From: Streptomyces roseolilacinus
Lineage (GTDB): Bacteria > Actinomycetota > Actinomycetes > Streptomycetales > Streptomycetaceae
Length of the DNA: 64,000 nucleotides
Assembly (NCBI RefSeq): GCF_014649335.1
Contig: NZ_BMSV01000002.1
Span: forward strand, 248,001-312,000
Reading direction: 5' to 3'
In this document: positions 1-7,129 of the stretch, in pieces
How positions within the stretch are numbered: the stretch's first letter is position 1
How the letters are laid out: every line of letters begins with the position of its first letter
The notes under the pieces: generated by a model
Seen by the model: only the letters and a program-made list of their open reading frames with translations
What the model was told of the DNA's origin: nothing
The model's database searches: none
Translations under genes and position numbers: made by a program

Positions 1-855
1 GCGCTTGCCGGTCTCCACGTCGACGACGGTGAACGTGGGCACGGGCGTCGGCGCGGGCACCACGACCACGATCTCCTCCGCCTGGAACCCCGCCCAGGTC
101 TGCCCGACCACCTTCTCCGGCCGCTCCACCCGGGGCCGGTCCAGCGGGTTGCCGCAGGCACAGCGCACCCGGGGTACGCCGTACTCGTCGACGAGCACGG
201 CCGTACCGGTCTGGAGCACCGCCTGGTACGGGAGCGCCCTGCCGTCCTCGTAACCGTGGTTCGTCACCAGCGTGTCGAGGCGCAGCTGCACCGACGTCAG
301 GCCGCGCAGGTACGCGGGCAGGTCCTCCGGGGTCGTGTGCAGCACCGAGGCGAACGCCTTCGCCTTGGCCCGGTCCGCCTCCAGGTAGGCGATCTGCTTC
401 CCGACGTCGCACACGGCGCGGTTGCCGCTGCCCCCGTACAACTCGGGCGCCGACCCGGCGTACTCGTGGCGCTGCTGCGTGGGCAGCCGCTCCACGGGGC
501 GGTTGTCCGGTGTGACCGTGCTGGGCGTGAAGCTGTTCGGGGGACGGTACGAGACGCTCTCCGCGTGCACCGCCTCCGCCTCGCCGGGGCGCGACAGCAC
601 CATGGCCAGCGCCACCGCGGCGACGAGGAGGCCCACCAGGGAGGCGAGCAGGGGGACGGACCTCCACCAGGGGCGCCCGCCCCCGCCGCCCGCGGGGTGC
701 GCACCGCCGCCCCCGCCCCCGCCGCCGCCTCCGTCACCGCCCGGGGGAGGCGGGGGCGCGGGGGGCCGGCCGGGGTCGGTACGACCCGGTGTGGGGTGCG
801 AGAGCGGGCCCGACGGGGGGCCGGTGGGGCGGTCGGACGCGGGGTCGGAAGTCAC
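1..855 (-). CDS. DUF6777 domain protein, membrane-anchored (partial, C-terminus beyond window)
   Basis: The frame is open from a GTG at 855 to the window edge (285 codons), so the C-terminus is missing. GAAAGG lies about 8 bases before the GTG. The first 60 residues are a Pro- and Gly-rich cytoplasmic tail with a run of ten glycines. Residues about 65-88 form one membrane helix. The outside part contains YGGSGNRAVCDVGKQ, LPAYLRGLTSVQLRLDT, VTNHGYEDG, LQTGTAVLVDEYGVPRVRC and CACGNPLDRP, which I recognise as the DUF6777 family of Streptomyces. The conserved cysteines (CDV and CACGN) may form disulfides; that is inference. Function is unknown. It diverges from the streptophobe gene across 93 bp. 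Confidence 0.8.
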   Translation of the reverse strand, partial: MTSDPASDRPTGPPSGPLSHPTPGRTDPGRPPAPPPPPGGDGGGGGGGGGGAHPAGGGGGRPWWRSVPLLASLVGLLVAAVALAMVLSRPGEAEAVHAESVSYRPPNSFTPSTVTPDNRPVERLPTQQRHEYAGSAPELYGGSGNRAVCDVGKQIAYLEADRAKAKAFASVLHTTPEDLPAYLRGLTSVQLRLDTLVTNHGYEDGRALPYQAVLQTGTAVLVDEYGVPRVRCACGNPLDRPRVERPEKVVGQTWAGFQAEEIVVVVPAPTPVPTFTVVDVETGKR

Positions 856-948
856 ATTCGTACCTTTCTTCCGTTCCGCGCCCATTGTGTGCCCCATCCG
901 GGTGTCGTCCGCAAGCCGGGAGACCCGGATCGCGCCTAGCGTGGCACC

Positions 949-2259
949 GTGAGCAGCCACGACGCCGCACAACGCGGCACCGCGCCGAAGGGGGCCCGCC
1001 ATGCCGTGCGGGCCGGGCTGGAGGCCCTCGCCGCGGTGCTCGCCGCCCTCGCCGCGATGGCGGTGACCGCGGCCCTCGGGCTGTGGGCGGCGGGCGCGAC
1101 CGACCTGCCCGGCGGGGCGTTCCCCCGGGTCGTCGCCGCCGTCGTCGTGATGGCGGCGGGCGGCGACGTCGAGCTGGCGGGCGGCGCGGGCGACCTCGCC
1201 CGTACGGACGCCGACCTGACCGCCATGCCGCTGTCCGTGTCCCTGGCCGGAGCCCTCACGCTCGCCGCCGGTTTCCTGCGGCCGCTGCGCCACCGTGCCG
1301 TCGTCCCGGCGGGCGAGCTCCTCGGACGCGTCGCCGGCACGGCCGCCCTCTGGCTCGCCGGGCTCGCCGGGCTCGCGGCCCTGGCCCGCCACACCTTCAC
1401 CGACCTGCTGCCCGCCGACTCGCCCGCCGACCTGCTCGGGGAGCTGCTCGGGGACCTCCTGGACGCCCCGCCCAGCCTCGGCTTCCGCGCCGACCTCGGC
1501 AGCACGCTCCTGTACGGCCTGCTGTGGATGCTCGGCGTCCTCGTCCTGGCCCTGCTGGTCTCCCGCCGGGCCCCGCTCCCGGTCCGGCTGGTGCGCTACC
1601 AGGAACCCGTACGCCCGGCCGCGTCCGCCATGCTGCTCCTGCTGCTCGCGTACGTCGTCCTCGGCCTGGTCGTCGGCCTCGTCGTGGCCGCCACCCGCGG
1701 CCATGCGGCGGACACGTTCGCCGTGCTCCTCCTGGGCCTTCCCAACCTGGCCTGGCTCGCCCTGGGCCTCGGCATCGGCGCCTCCTGGGAGGGCCGGGTC
1801 GACGGCCCCTTCGGGCTGCCCATGCCGCGCGTCCTCGACCGGGTCCTGCGCGGACCCGACGACGCCACCCTCGACGTGCGCTCCCTCGCCGCCCACGACG
1901 ACCGCGCCTGGTGGCTGATCCCCGTCGCGGCGGCGCTGCTGCTGGCCGCCGCCTTCGTGACGGCGGTCCGCTCGCCGGCGCGCACCCGTCCGTGGCAGCA
2001 GGCCCTCCACCTGGGCGTGGCGTTCGCCCTCACCCTGCTCGTCGTGGTGCCCCTGACCCGCCTCGACGCGCGCCTCGGCCTGTCGCTGCTGGGCATCTTC
2101 GAGGTCGACGCCCTCGGCGGGCGGGTCAGCCTCCGTCCCCACCTGTGGGCGGCCGTCGGCCTCGCCCTCCTGTGGGGTGCCGTCGCCGGGTTCCTCGGCG
2201 GCCTCCTCGCGCGCCGGGTGCGCCGCCGGGGCGAGGTCGGGGAGCGGGCGGACGGCTGA
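949..2259 (+). CDS. Streptophobe family integral membrane protein
   Basis: 436 residues from a GTG start. The protein is very hydrophobic, with roughly nine or ten predicted membrane segments and short polar loops. A conserved GGDVELAGGAGDLARTDADL segment follows the second helix, then LTAMPLSVSLAGALTLAAGFLRPLR. These features match the streptophobe family described from Streptomyces; its function is not known. It is transcribed alone. The next gene starts 221 bp downstream with its own promoter, and the DUF6777 gene is divergent on the other side. No catalytic residues are recognisable. Confidence 0.8.
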   Translation: MSSHDAAQRGTAPKGARHAVRAGLEALAAVLAALAAMAVTAALGLWAAGATDLPGGAFPRVVAAVVVMAAGGDVELAGGAGDLARTDADLTAMPLSVSLAGALTLAAGFLRPLRHRAVVPAGELLGRVAGTAALWLAGLAGLAALARHTFTDLLPADSPADLLGELLGDLLDAPPSLGFRADLGSTLLYGLLWMLGVLVLALLVSRRAPLPVRLVRYQEPVRPAASAMLLLLLAYVVLGLVVGLVVAATRGHAADTFAVLLLGLPNLAWLALGLGIGASWEGRVDGPFGLPMPRVLDRVLRGPDDATLDVRSLAAHDDRAWWLIPVAAALLLAAAFVTAVRSPARTRPWQQALHLGVAFALTLLVVVPLTRLDARLGLSLLGIFEVDALGGRVSLRPHLWAAVGLALLWGAVAGFLGGLLARRVRRRGEVGERADG

Positions 2260-2443
2260 AGCGGTCCGGAGGAGCTCGGAGCGGGCCCCGGTACGACGGG
2301 CGCCGGCTGCGCCCTCCTCGCCGCAGCCGCAGCCGCCGCCACCACGGCGCCGCCTCGGCCCGGGGCTCCCGATCCGTCCCCGCCCCGTCCGGTGGGCGGG
2401 CCCCGGACGCGGGCCGCGAGGCCGCGGGCGCCACCCGCCGCCG

Positions 2444-2474
2444 TTGACCTTCGAGCTGGTCGAAGGCCGATGAT
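2444..2474 (+). promoter_or_regulatory. MerR-type promoter: long spacer containing a dyad; likely leaderless start
   Basis: TTGACC at 2444-2449 (-35) and GATGAT at 2469-2474 (-10) are separated by exactly 19 bp, the over-long spacing characteristic of promoters activated by MerR proteins. A perfect dyad, CCTTCGA-5-TCGAAGG (2448-2466), lies between and over the -35. The GTG start of the MerR gene is at 2481, seven bases after the -10, so the transcript is probably leaderless and autoregulated. The layout is seen; MerR binding is inferred. Confidence 0.75.
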
Positions 2475-2480
2475 GACCGC

Positions 2481-3578
2481 GTGCCGGATTTCGAGTTGAT
2501 GCCGATCGGGGTCTTCGCCCGACGCAGTGGTCTGACCTCGAGCGCGTTGCGGTTCTACGCCGACTCCGGGCTGCTGCGTCCCGCCGAGGTCGACCCGGTC
2601 TCGGGCTACCGCTACTACAGCCCCGACCAGGTGGCGCGGGCGACCGCGCTGCGCCGGCTCCGGGAGATCGCCATGCCCCTCACCACCGTCGGGGCGGTCC
2701 TCGACGCCGGGCCCGACGAGGCGTCCCGGCTGATCGACGAGCACGTCGCGAAGGTCGTCGGGGACGCGGGGGCGGCGCGGCGGAGGGCCGCCGTCGTCAC
2801 GTCCTCGCTCACCGGCGCGCCGAGCCTGCCGATCACCGTGCTGAAGGGGCCCGTGCTGGCCGACGCGGTCGAGCAGGTCCTGACCGCGACCGTGCGCGAA
2901 CCGGAGGCGCCGGTCCTCGGCGGTCTGCGCGTGGAGGCGACCCACGACGCGGTCACGCTGACCGCGACCGACCGGTACCGGCTCTCCACCCGGACCCTGG
3001 TGCCCGCCGAGCCGCCGGCGGCGACGTGGTCCGCGACGATCGACGGCGACGAGCTGCGGGCCGCGGCCGCCGAGGTCCGCCGCAGCGCGCTGGTGCGGCT
3101 CGAAGCGGCACCGCACGGGCTGTGGCTCCGCGTGGCGGACCGGGAGGACCGGTACTGCCGGTCGCTGCCCGGGGAGTTCCCCGACCACCGGCCGGTGCTC
3201 GCGTCGCTGGGCGAGGCCACCACCCGCGTGACGGTCCCGAAGAACCGGCTCCTGCGCGCACTGGAGGAACACCCTGGCGAGCGGATCGCGCTGTGGGCGG
3301 CCGGCGGCGCCGCGCACCTCCTGCCGCCGGACGGCGAACCCCCCGGCGTCGTGCTGCCGGCCACCGTGACGGGGCGGGACCTGCGGATCCGGTTCGCGCT
3401 GACCACGCTCTACCCCGCCGTCAGCACCGCCGTCGGCCCCGAGGTGATGCTCGACCTGCGCGGACCCGACCGGCCCGTCACGATCCGCTCCGCCGACCGC
3501 GGCGACCTCACCACCCTGGCCATGCCCGTCTCCCCCGACCACCCCGCCCGAGCACGAGGACGAGGAACACCCCGATGA
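2481..3578 (+). CDS. MerR-family regulator fused to DNA polymerase III beta (sliding clamp)-like domains
   Basis: 365 residues. Residues about 7-75 are a MerR winged helix (IGVFARRSGLTSSALRFYAD, GYRYYSPDQV, LRRLREIAMPLTTV). Instead of a ligand or metal domain, residues about 115-350 resemble bacterial beta-clamp domains 2 and 3: LADAVEQVLTATV, ATDRYRLSTRTL (like the clamp's TDGHRL), LPGEFPDHRPVLASL (like GRFPDYRRVLP) and a terminal LTTLAMPV like the clamp's MPM end. Domain 1 is absent. This composite is known in actinobacteria, usually annotated as a MerR regulator or a pol III beta family protein. The clamp part may act as a dimer or ring-like effector domain; that is inference. It overlaps the TPR gene by ATGA. 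Confidence 0.85.
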   Translation: MPDFELMPIGVFARRSGLTSSALRFYADSGLLRPAEVDPVSGYRYYSPDQVARATALRRLREIAMPLTTVGAVLDAGPDEASRLIDEHVAKVVGDAGAARRRAAVVTSSLTGAPSLPITVLKGPVLADAVEQVLTATVREPEAPVLGGLRVEATHDAVTLTATDRYRLSTRTLVPAEPPAATWSATIDGDELRAAAAEVRRSALVRLEAAPHGLWLRVADREDRYCRSLPGEFPDHRPVLASLGEATTRVTVPKNRLLRALEEHPGERIALWAAGGAAHLLPPDGEPPGVVLPATVTGRDLRIRFALTTLYPAVSTAVGPEVMLDLRGPDRPVTIRSADRGDLTTLAMPVSPDHPARARGRGTPR

Positions 3579-4084
3579 CCACCACCCCCACCCGCCCCGA
3601 CCCGGTCATGGAAGCCATCGGCCGGGCCGTCGCGGAGGGCCGGACCGGTGACGCCGCCTCCGCCCGCCGCGAGCTCCTGGACCTCTGGTCCGCGCTCGGC
3701 GTCACCGGTGACGCGCTGCACCGCTGCACCCTCGCCCACCACCTGGCGGACCTCCACGAGGACCCCGCCCAGGCCCTGGCCTGGGACGTCCGGGCCCTGG
3801 ACGCCGCCGACGCCGTGACCGAGCAGCGCGTCCGGGGGCACCACCCCGGCCTCCGCGTCGCGGGCTTCCACCCGTCCCTCCACCTCAACCTCGCCGACGA
3901 CTACCGCCGGCTCGGGTCCTTCGAAGCCGCCGCCGAGCACATCGACGCCGCCCGGGAGCGCCTCCCCGACCTGCCCCGGGACTCCTACGGCGACCTCCTG
4001 CGCGCCGCCGTCGAAGAGGTCGCCGGGGCCATCGCCGTACGGGACACCGCACGGCGGGCCTCCGCGCCCGGCTCCCCCGCATGA
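3575..4084 (+). CDS. Small TPR-like protein, partner of the MerR-clamp regulator
   Basis: 169 residues. The ATG overlaps the regulator's stop (ATGA), so the two are translationally coupled. The protein is all-helical with TPR-like pairs: GDAASARRELLDLWSALG, LHRCTLAHHLADLHEDPAQA, FHPSLHLNLADDYRRLGSFE and AAAEHIDAARERL. It has no signal peptide or membrane segment, so it should be a cytosolic adaptor. Similar TPR proteins often follow MerR or pol III beta-like genes in Streptomyces. The gene ends just before a strong palindrome that probably terminates the transcript. Exact function is unknown; it may bind the regulator. Confidence 0.75.
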   Translation: MTTTPTRPDPVMEAIGRAVAEGRTGDAASARRELLDLWSALGVTGDALHRCTLAHHLADLHEDPAQALAWDVRALDAADAVTEQRVRGHHPGLRVAGFHPSLHLNLADDYRRLGSFEAAAEHIDAARERLPDLPRDSYGDLLRAAVEEVAGAIAVRDTARRASAPGSPA

Positions 4085-4096
4085 CGCGCGGCGGGG

Positions 4097-4122
4097 CGCC
4101 CCGGGGCGGCCGCCCCGGGGCG
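4097..4122 (+). terminator. 26-bp perfect palindrome downstream of the TPR gene
   Basis: Every base from 4097 to 4122 pairs with its mirror (centre between 4109 and 4110). RNA could fold an 11-bp GC stem with a tetraloop. It begins 13 bp after the TPR stop codon. There is no U-tract, as is usual for actinobacterial terminators. Confidence 0.6.
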
Positions 4123-4200
4123 TCGGCCGCCCCGATCCGCCGGGCGGCCACTGGGTAGGGTGGGGCGACACCACACCGCGAGCCGGAACAAGGAGCAGAC

Positions 4201-5031
4201 GTGAGCGAGCCGGCGTCCATCGCCCTGCAGCAGGAGATCGCCCGGGAACTGCAGGTCGCCGAGACCTTCGACGCCGAGCAGGAGATCGAGCGCCGGGTGG
4301 CCTTCCTCACCGGGCACCTGACCTCCACCGGTCTGCGCTCCCTCGTGCTCGGCATCAGCGGCGGCGTCGACTCCACCACCGCCGGCCGGCTGTGCCAGCT
4401 CGCCGTCGAGCGGGCCAGGGCCGCCGGGCACGAGGCGCGGTTCCACGCGATGCGGCTGCCCTACGGGGTCCAGGCCGACGAGCGCGACGCCCAGCTCGCC
4501 CTCTCCTTCATCCGGGCCGACCACGTGCTGACCGTGGACGTCAAGCCCGCGAGCGACGCCGCGCTGGAGGCCGCGCTGGCCGCCGGGGTGAGCTTCCGCG
4601 ACGCCGGCCACCAGGACTTCGTGCACGGCAACATCAAGGCCCGGCAGCGCATGATCGCCCAGTACGCGGTGGCCGGCGCGCACGGCGGCCTGGTCGTCGG
4701 CACCGACCACGCCGCCGAGGCGGTCTCCGGCTTCTTCACCAAGTTCGGCGACGGCGCCGCCGACCTGGTCCCGCTGACCGGCCTGACCAAGCGCCGGGTG
4801 CGCGCCGTCGCGGCCGCGCTGGGCGCGCCCGCCGAGCTGGTGTGGAAGACCCCGACGGCCGACCTGGAGTCCCTCGACCCGGGCAAGGCCGACGAGGACG
4901 CGCTCGGAGTCACCTACGACGACATCGACGACTTCCTGGAGGGCAAGCCGGTGGACGAGCGGGCCTTCAGGACGATCGTCGACCGCTACCGCCTCACCGA
5001 CCACAAGCGCCGGCTGCCCATCGCCCCCTGA
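4201..5031 (+). CDS. nadE: NAD synthetase, ammonia-dependent
   Basis: 276 residues, the usual length of the short NadE that lacks a glutaminase domain. It makes NAD from deamido-NAD, ATP and ammonia in the cytosol, the last step of NAD synthesis. The PP-loop [10 protein letters not shown] is at residues 51-60. Other hallmarks are [60 protein letters not shown] and DHKRRLP near the end. The GTG start has AGGAG about 8 bases upstream. The gene stands alone, convergent with the kinase operon. Confidence 0.96.
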   Translation: MSEPASIALQQEIARELQVAETFDAEQEIERRVAFLTGHLTSTGLRSLVLGISGGVDSTTAGRLCQLAVERARAAGHEARFHAMRLPYGVQADERDAQLALSFIRADHVLTVDVKPASDAALEAALAAGVSFRDAGHQDFVHGNIKARQRMIAQYAVAGAHGGLVVGTDHAAEAVSGFFTKFGDGAADLVPLTGLTKRRVRAVAAALGAPAELVWKTPTADLESLDPGKADEDALGVTYDDIDDFLEGKPVDERAFRTIVDRYRLTDHKRRLPIAP

Positions 5032-5125
5032 GGGAGCGGGACGGGACGGACGTCCGGCCCCGCGCCGGCGGTACGGTCACGGCCCGGGCGGTCCCCGGCG
5101 GGGCCCGCGCCCGGTCGCGGCGGCG

Positions 5126-6166
5126 TCACGGCGGAGGGCCGCCGCCCCGGAAGACGGGCAGCGCCCACAGCGGGGGAGCGGGCGGCGGGGGCGGCGGCCC
5201 GGTGGGCGGGGGAGGCACGTCCCCCCGGACGTCCCCCGGACCGTCCCCCCGCGCCTCCCCCCGCACGCCGTCGCCTCCGTGGTCCTCCGCCGTCGCCGCC
5301 CGCCGCAGTTCCGTCACGAACTCCATGCACGAGTCGAACCGGTACTCCGGGGCCTTCGCCAGCGCCTTCGCCAGCACCCCGTCCATCCCGGGCGGCAGCC
5401 CCGGCCGCGCGTCGCTCAACGGCGGCGGCGGGTCGTACTGGTGGGCCCACAGCAGGGCCATGTCGTCGTCCCGGCGGAACGGCGGCGCGCCGGTCAGCGT
5501 CTCGTACACGACGCACCCCAGGCTGTACACGTCGCACCGGCCGTCCACGGGCCGCCCCGAGATCTGCTCCGGTGCCACGTAGTCGAGGGTCCCCACGAAC
5601 TGGCCGACGCTCGTGAAGCCGGTCAGGGACAGCGACTTCTTCGTCAGCCCGAAGTCCGTCAGGTAGACGTGCTCGGGCCGGTCGCTGTCCGTGCCCTCGG
5701 CGACGAGGACGTTGCCCGGCTTCACGTCCCGGTGCACCAGGTCGTGGGCGTGCGCCGCGTCCAGCGCCGACGCGACCTGCACGGCGATGCGCACCGCCGT
5801 GGCGACGGGCAGCGGACCGGTGCGGTCCAGCAGCGCCCGCAGGTCCTGCCCGGGCACGTACCGCATGGCGATGTACAGGAGCCCCTCGGTCTCCCCCGCC
5901 TCGAAGACCGGCACGATGTTCGGGTGGTCGATCGCGGCGGCGACCCGCGACTCGTGCGCGAACCGCTTGCGGAACGTGTCGTTGCGGGCCAGCTCCGGCG
6001 CCAGGAGCTTCAGCGCCACGGTGCGGCCGAGCCGCAGGTCCGTCGCCCGGTACACGACCGCCATGCCGCCGCGGCCCACCTCGGCGTCGATCCGGTAGTG
6101 CGCGACGTCCCGCCCCACCAGGCCCGACGGCCGCCCGGAGGGCAGGTCGGCACCCGAGCCCGTCAC
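5126..6166 (-). CDS. Soluble Hanks-type Ser/Thr protein kinase
   Basis: 346 residues. It has the glycine loop VGRGGMAVVY (30-39), Lys53 in ALKLL, catalytic loop HRDVKPGN with Asp147, DFG at 171-173, GTLDYVAPEQ, and DVYSLGCVVYE. The kinase domain ends near residue 290. A Pro/Gly-rich tail of about 55 residues follows, with no membrane helix or PASTA domain. Its ATG overlaps the stop of the SH3-like gene (ATGA). With the FHA-ABC exporter upstream, the arrangement recalls the mycobacterial PknF-Rv1747 pair, where the kinase phosphorylates the FHA transporter; equivalence here is inference. Confidence 0.93.
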   Translation of the reverse strand: MTGSGADLPSGRPSGLVGRDVAHYRIDAEVGRGGMAVVYRATDLRLGRTVALKLLAPELARNDTFRKRFAHESRVAAAIDHPNIVPVFEAGETEGLLYIAMRYVPGQDLRALLDRTGPLPVATAVRIAVQVASALDAAHAHDLVHRDVKPGNVLVAEGTDSDRPEHVYLTDFGLTKKSLSLTGFTSVGQFVGTLDYVAPEQISGRPVDGRCDVYSLGCVVYETLTGAPPFRRDDDMALLWAHQYDPPPPLSDARPGLPPGMDGVLAKALAKAPEYRFDSCMEFVTELRRAATAEDHGGDGVRGEARGDGPGDVRGDVPPPPTGPPPPPPAPPLWALPVFRGGGPPP

Positions 6167-7122
6167 CCGTCACCCGCCCGGTCGTCCGCCGTGCCGCCGC
6201 GGCCGGTCCCCGGCACGTCGACCGGCCGGGTGGGCTCCGCGGCGGCCGGCCGCTCCCGGGAGCCGGCCGGGCGCGGACCGTCCTCGGTCCCGCCGTCGTC
6301 CTCCTCCGCCGGCACGACCCGGGTCGCCCCCGGGCCGGGACCGGTGGCGACGACGCGGGTGGGCTCGTGCCCGGTGGCGGACCCGTGGCCCCCGCCGGAG
6401 GCGTCCGGTGCCGGGCCGGGCTGCCGGCCGGTGCCGGCCGGAGGGGCCGGCTCGTGGCCGCCGCTCCCGCGGGACGGCTCGGACCCCGCGCCGCGTCCGG
6501 CGGGCGCCGCGTCCTGCGCCGCCCCCACCACCCGGGTCGGTTCGCGTCCGCCGCCGCCCTCCGGGAACGGGGCCTCCCGTTCCGGGGTGCGCACGGGCGG
6601 CGGGTTCGCCGACGGGGTCGACGACGTGGCGTACTCGGCCAGGCGGGTGCCGTCGCAGTAGAGCCAGCGCTCGTGCTCCGCGTCGTACAGCCACATCGCC
6701 TCGCCCTCGACGACGACGCCCAGCCGCAGCCCGCCCGTGCCGCGCCGGAACCCCTCGCCGTCCGTCCGGCCCGCCGCCAGGTCCTCCGCGGCCCGCCGGT
6801 ACCGGCCCAGCGACGCCTCCGCGCGGGCCAGCAGCGGCCGGGGGTCGGCGGCCCGCGCCATGTCCCGCGCCGCGGCCGGCGGGTCCTCCGGCACCGACAC
6901 CAGCAGCCGCCCGTCCACCCAGGCCGACCAGCCGTTCGAGCACAGGACCCGTGCCCAGTCGCCCATCCGCTCCAGCAGCTGCACCGGCAGGAAGGGGTCC
7001 AGCGGCACCGTCGGCCTGGACGTGCCCGGTGCCTCCCACGCGGGCATGCCGTGGCGCGGTACGACGTGGGTGGGCCGGAAGTCGTCGAGGACCGGGTCGT
7101 CGGCCGGGGCGGCGAAGGCCAT
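6163..7122 (-). CDS. SH3-like protein with repeated Pro-Thr motifs, between kinase and FHA exporter
   Basis: 319 residues. The N-terminal ~80 residues look like a bacterial SH3 fold (FLPVQLLERMGDWARVLCSN, GWSAWVDGRLLVSV). A helical segment and a WLYDAEHERWLYCDG stretch follow. From about residue 165 the protein is disordered and rich in Gly, Pro and Glu, with PTRVV twice and ATRVV and PTRPV once; PTHVV also occurs at residues 17-21. Threonine followed three residues later by valine is a plausible phospho-Thr ligand for FHA domains, and a kinase and a double-FHA protein are its operon neighbours. It may be the phosphorylated link between them; this is inference. No signal peptide is visible. 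Confidence 0.7.
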   Translation of the reverse strand: MAFAAPADDPVLDDFRPTHVVPRHGMPAWEAPGTSRPTVPLDPFLPVQLLERMGDWARVLCSNGWSAWVDGRLLVSVPEDPPAAARDMARAADPRPLLARAEASLGRYRRAAEDLAAGRTDGEGFRRGTGGLRLGVVVEGEAMWLYDAEHERWLYCDGTRLAEYATSSTPSANPPPVRTPEREAPFPEGGGGREPTRVVGAAQDAAPAGRGAGSEPSRGSGGHEPAPPAGTGRQPGPAPDASGGGHGSATGHEPTRVVATGPGPGATRVVPAEEDDGGTEDGPRPAGSRERPAAAEPTRPVDVPGTGRGGTADDRAGDG

Positions 7123-7129
7123 GGAGCGC

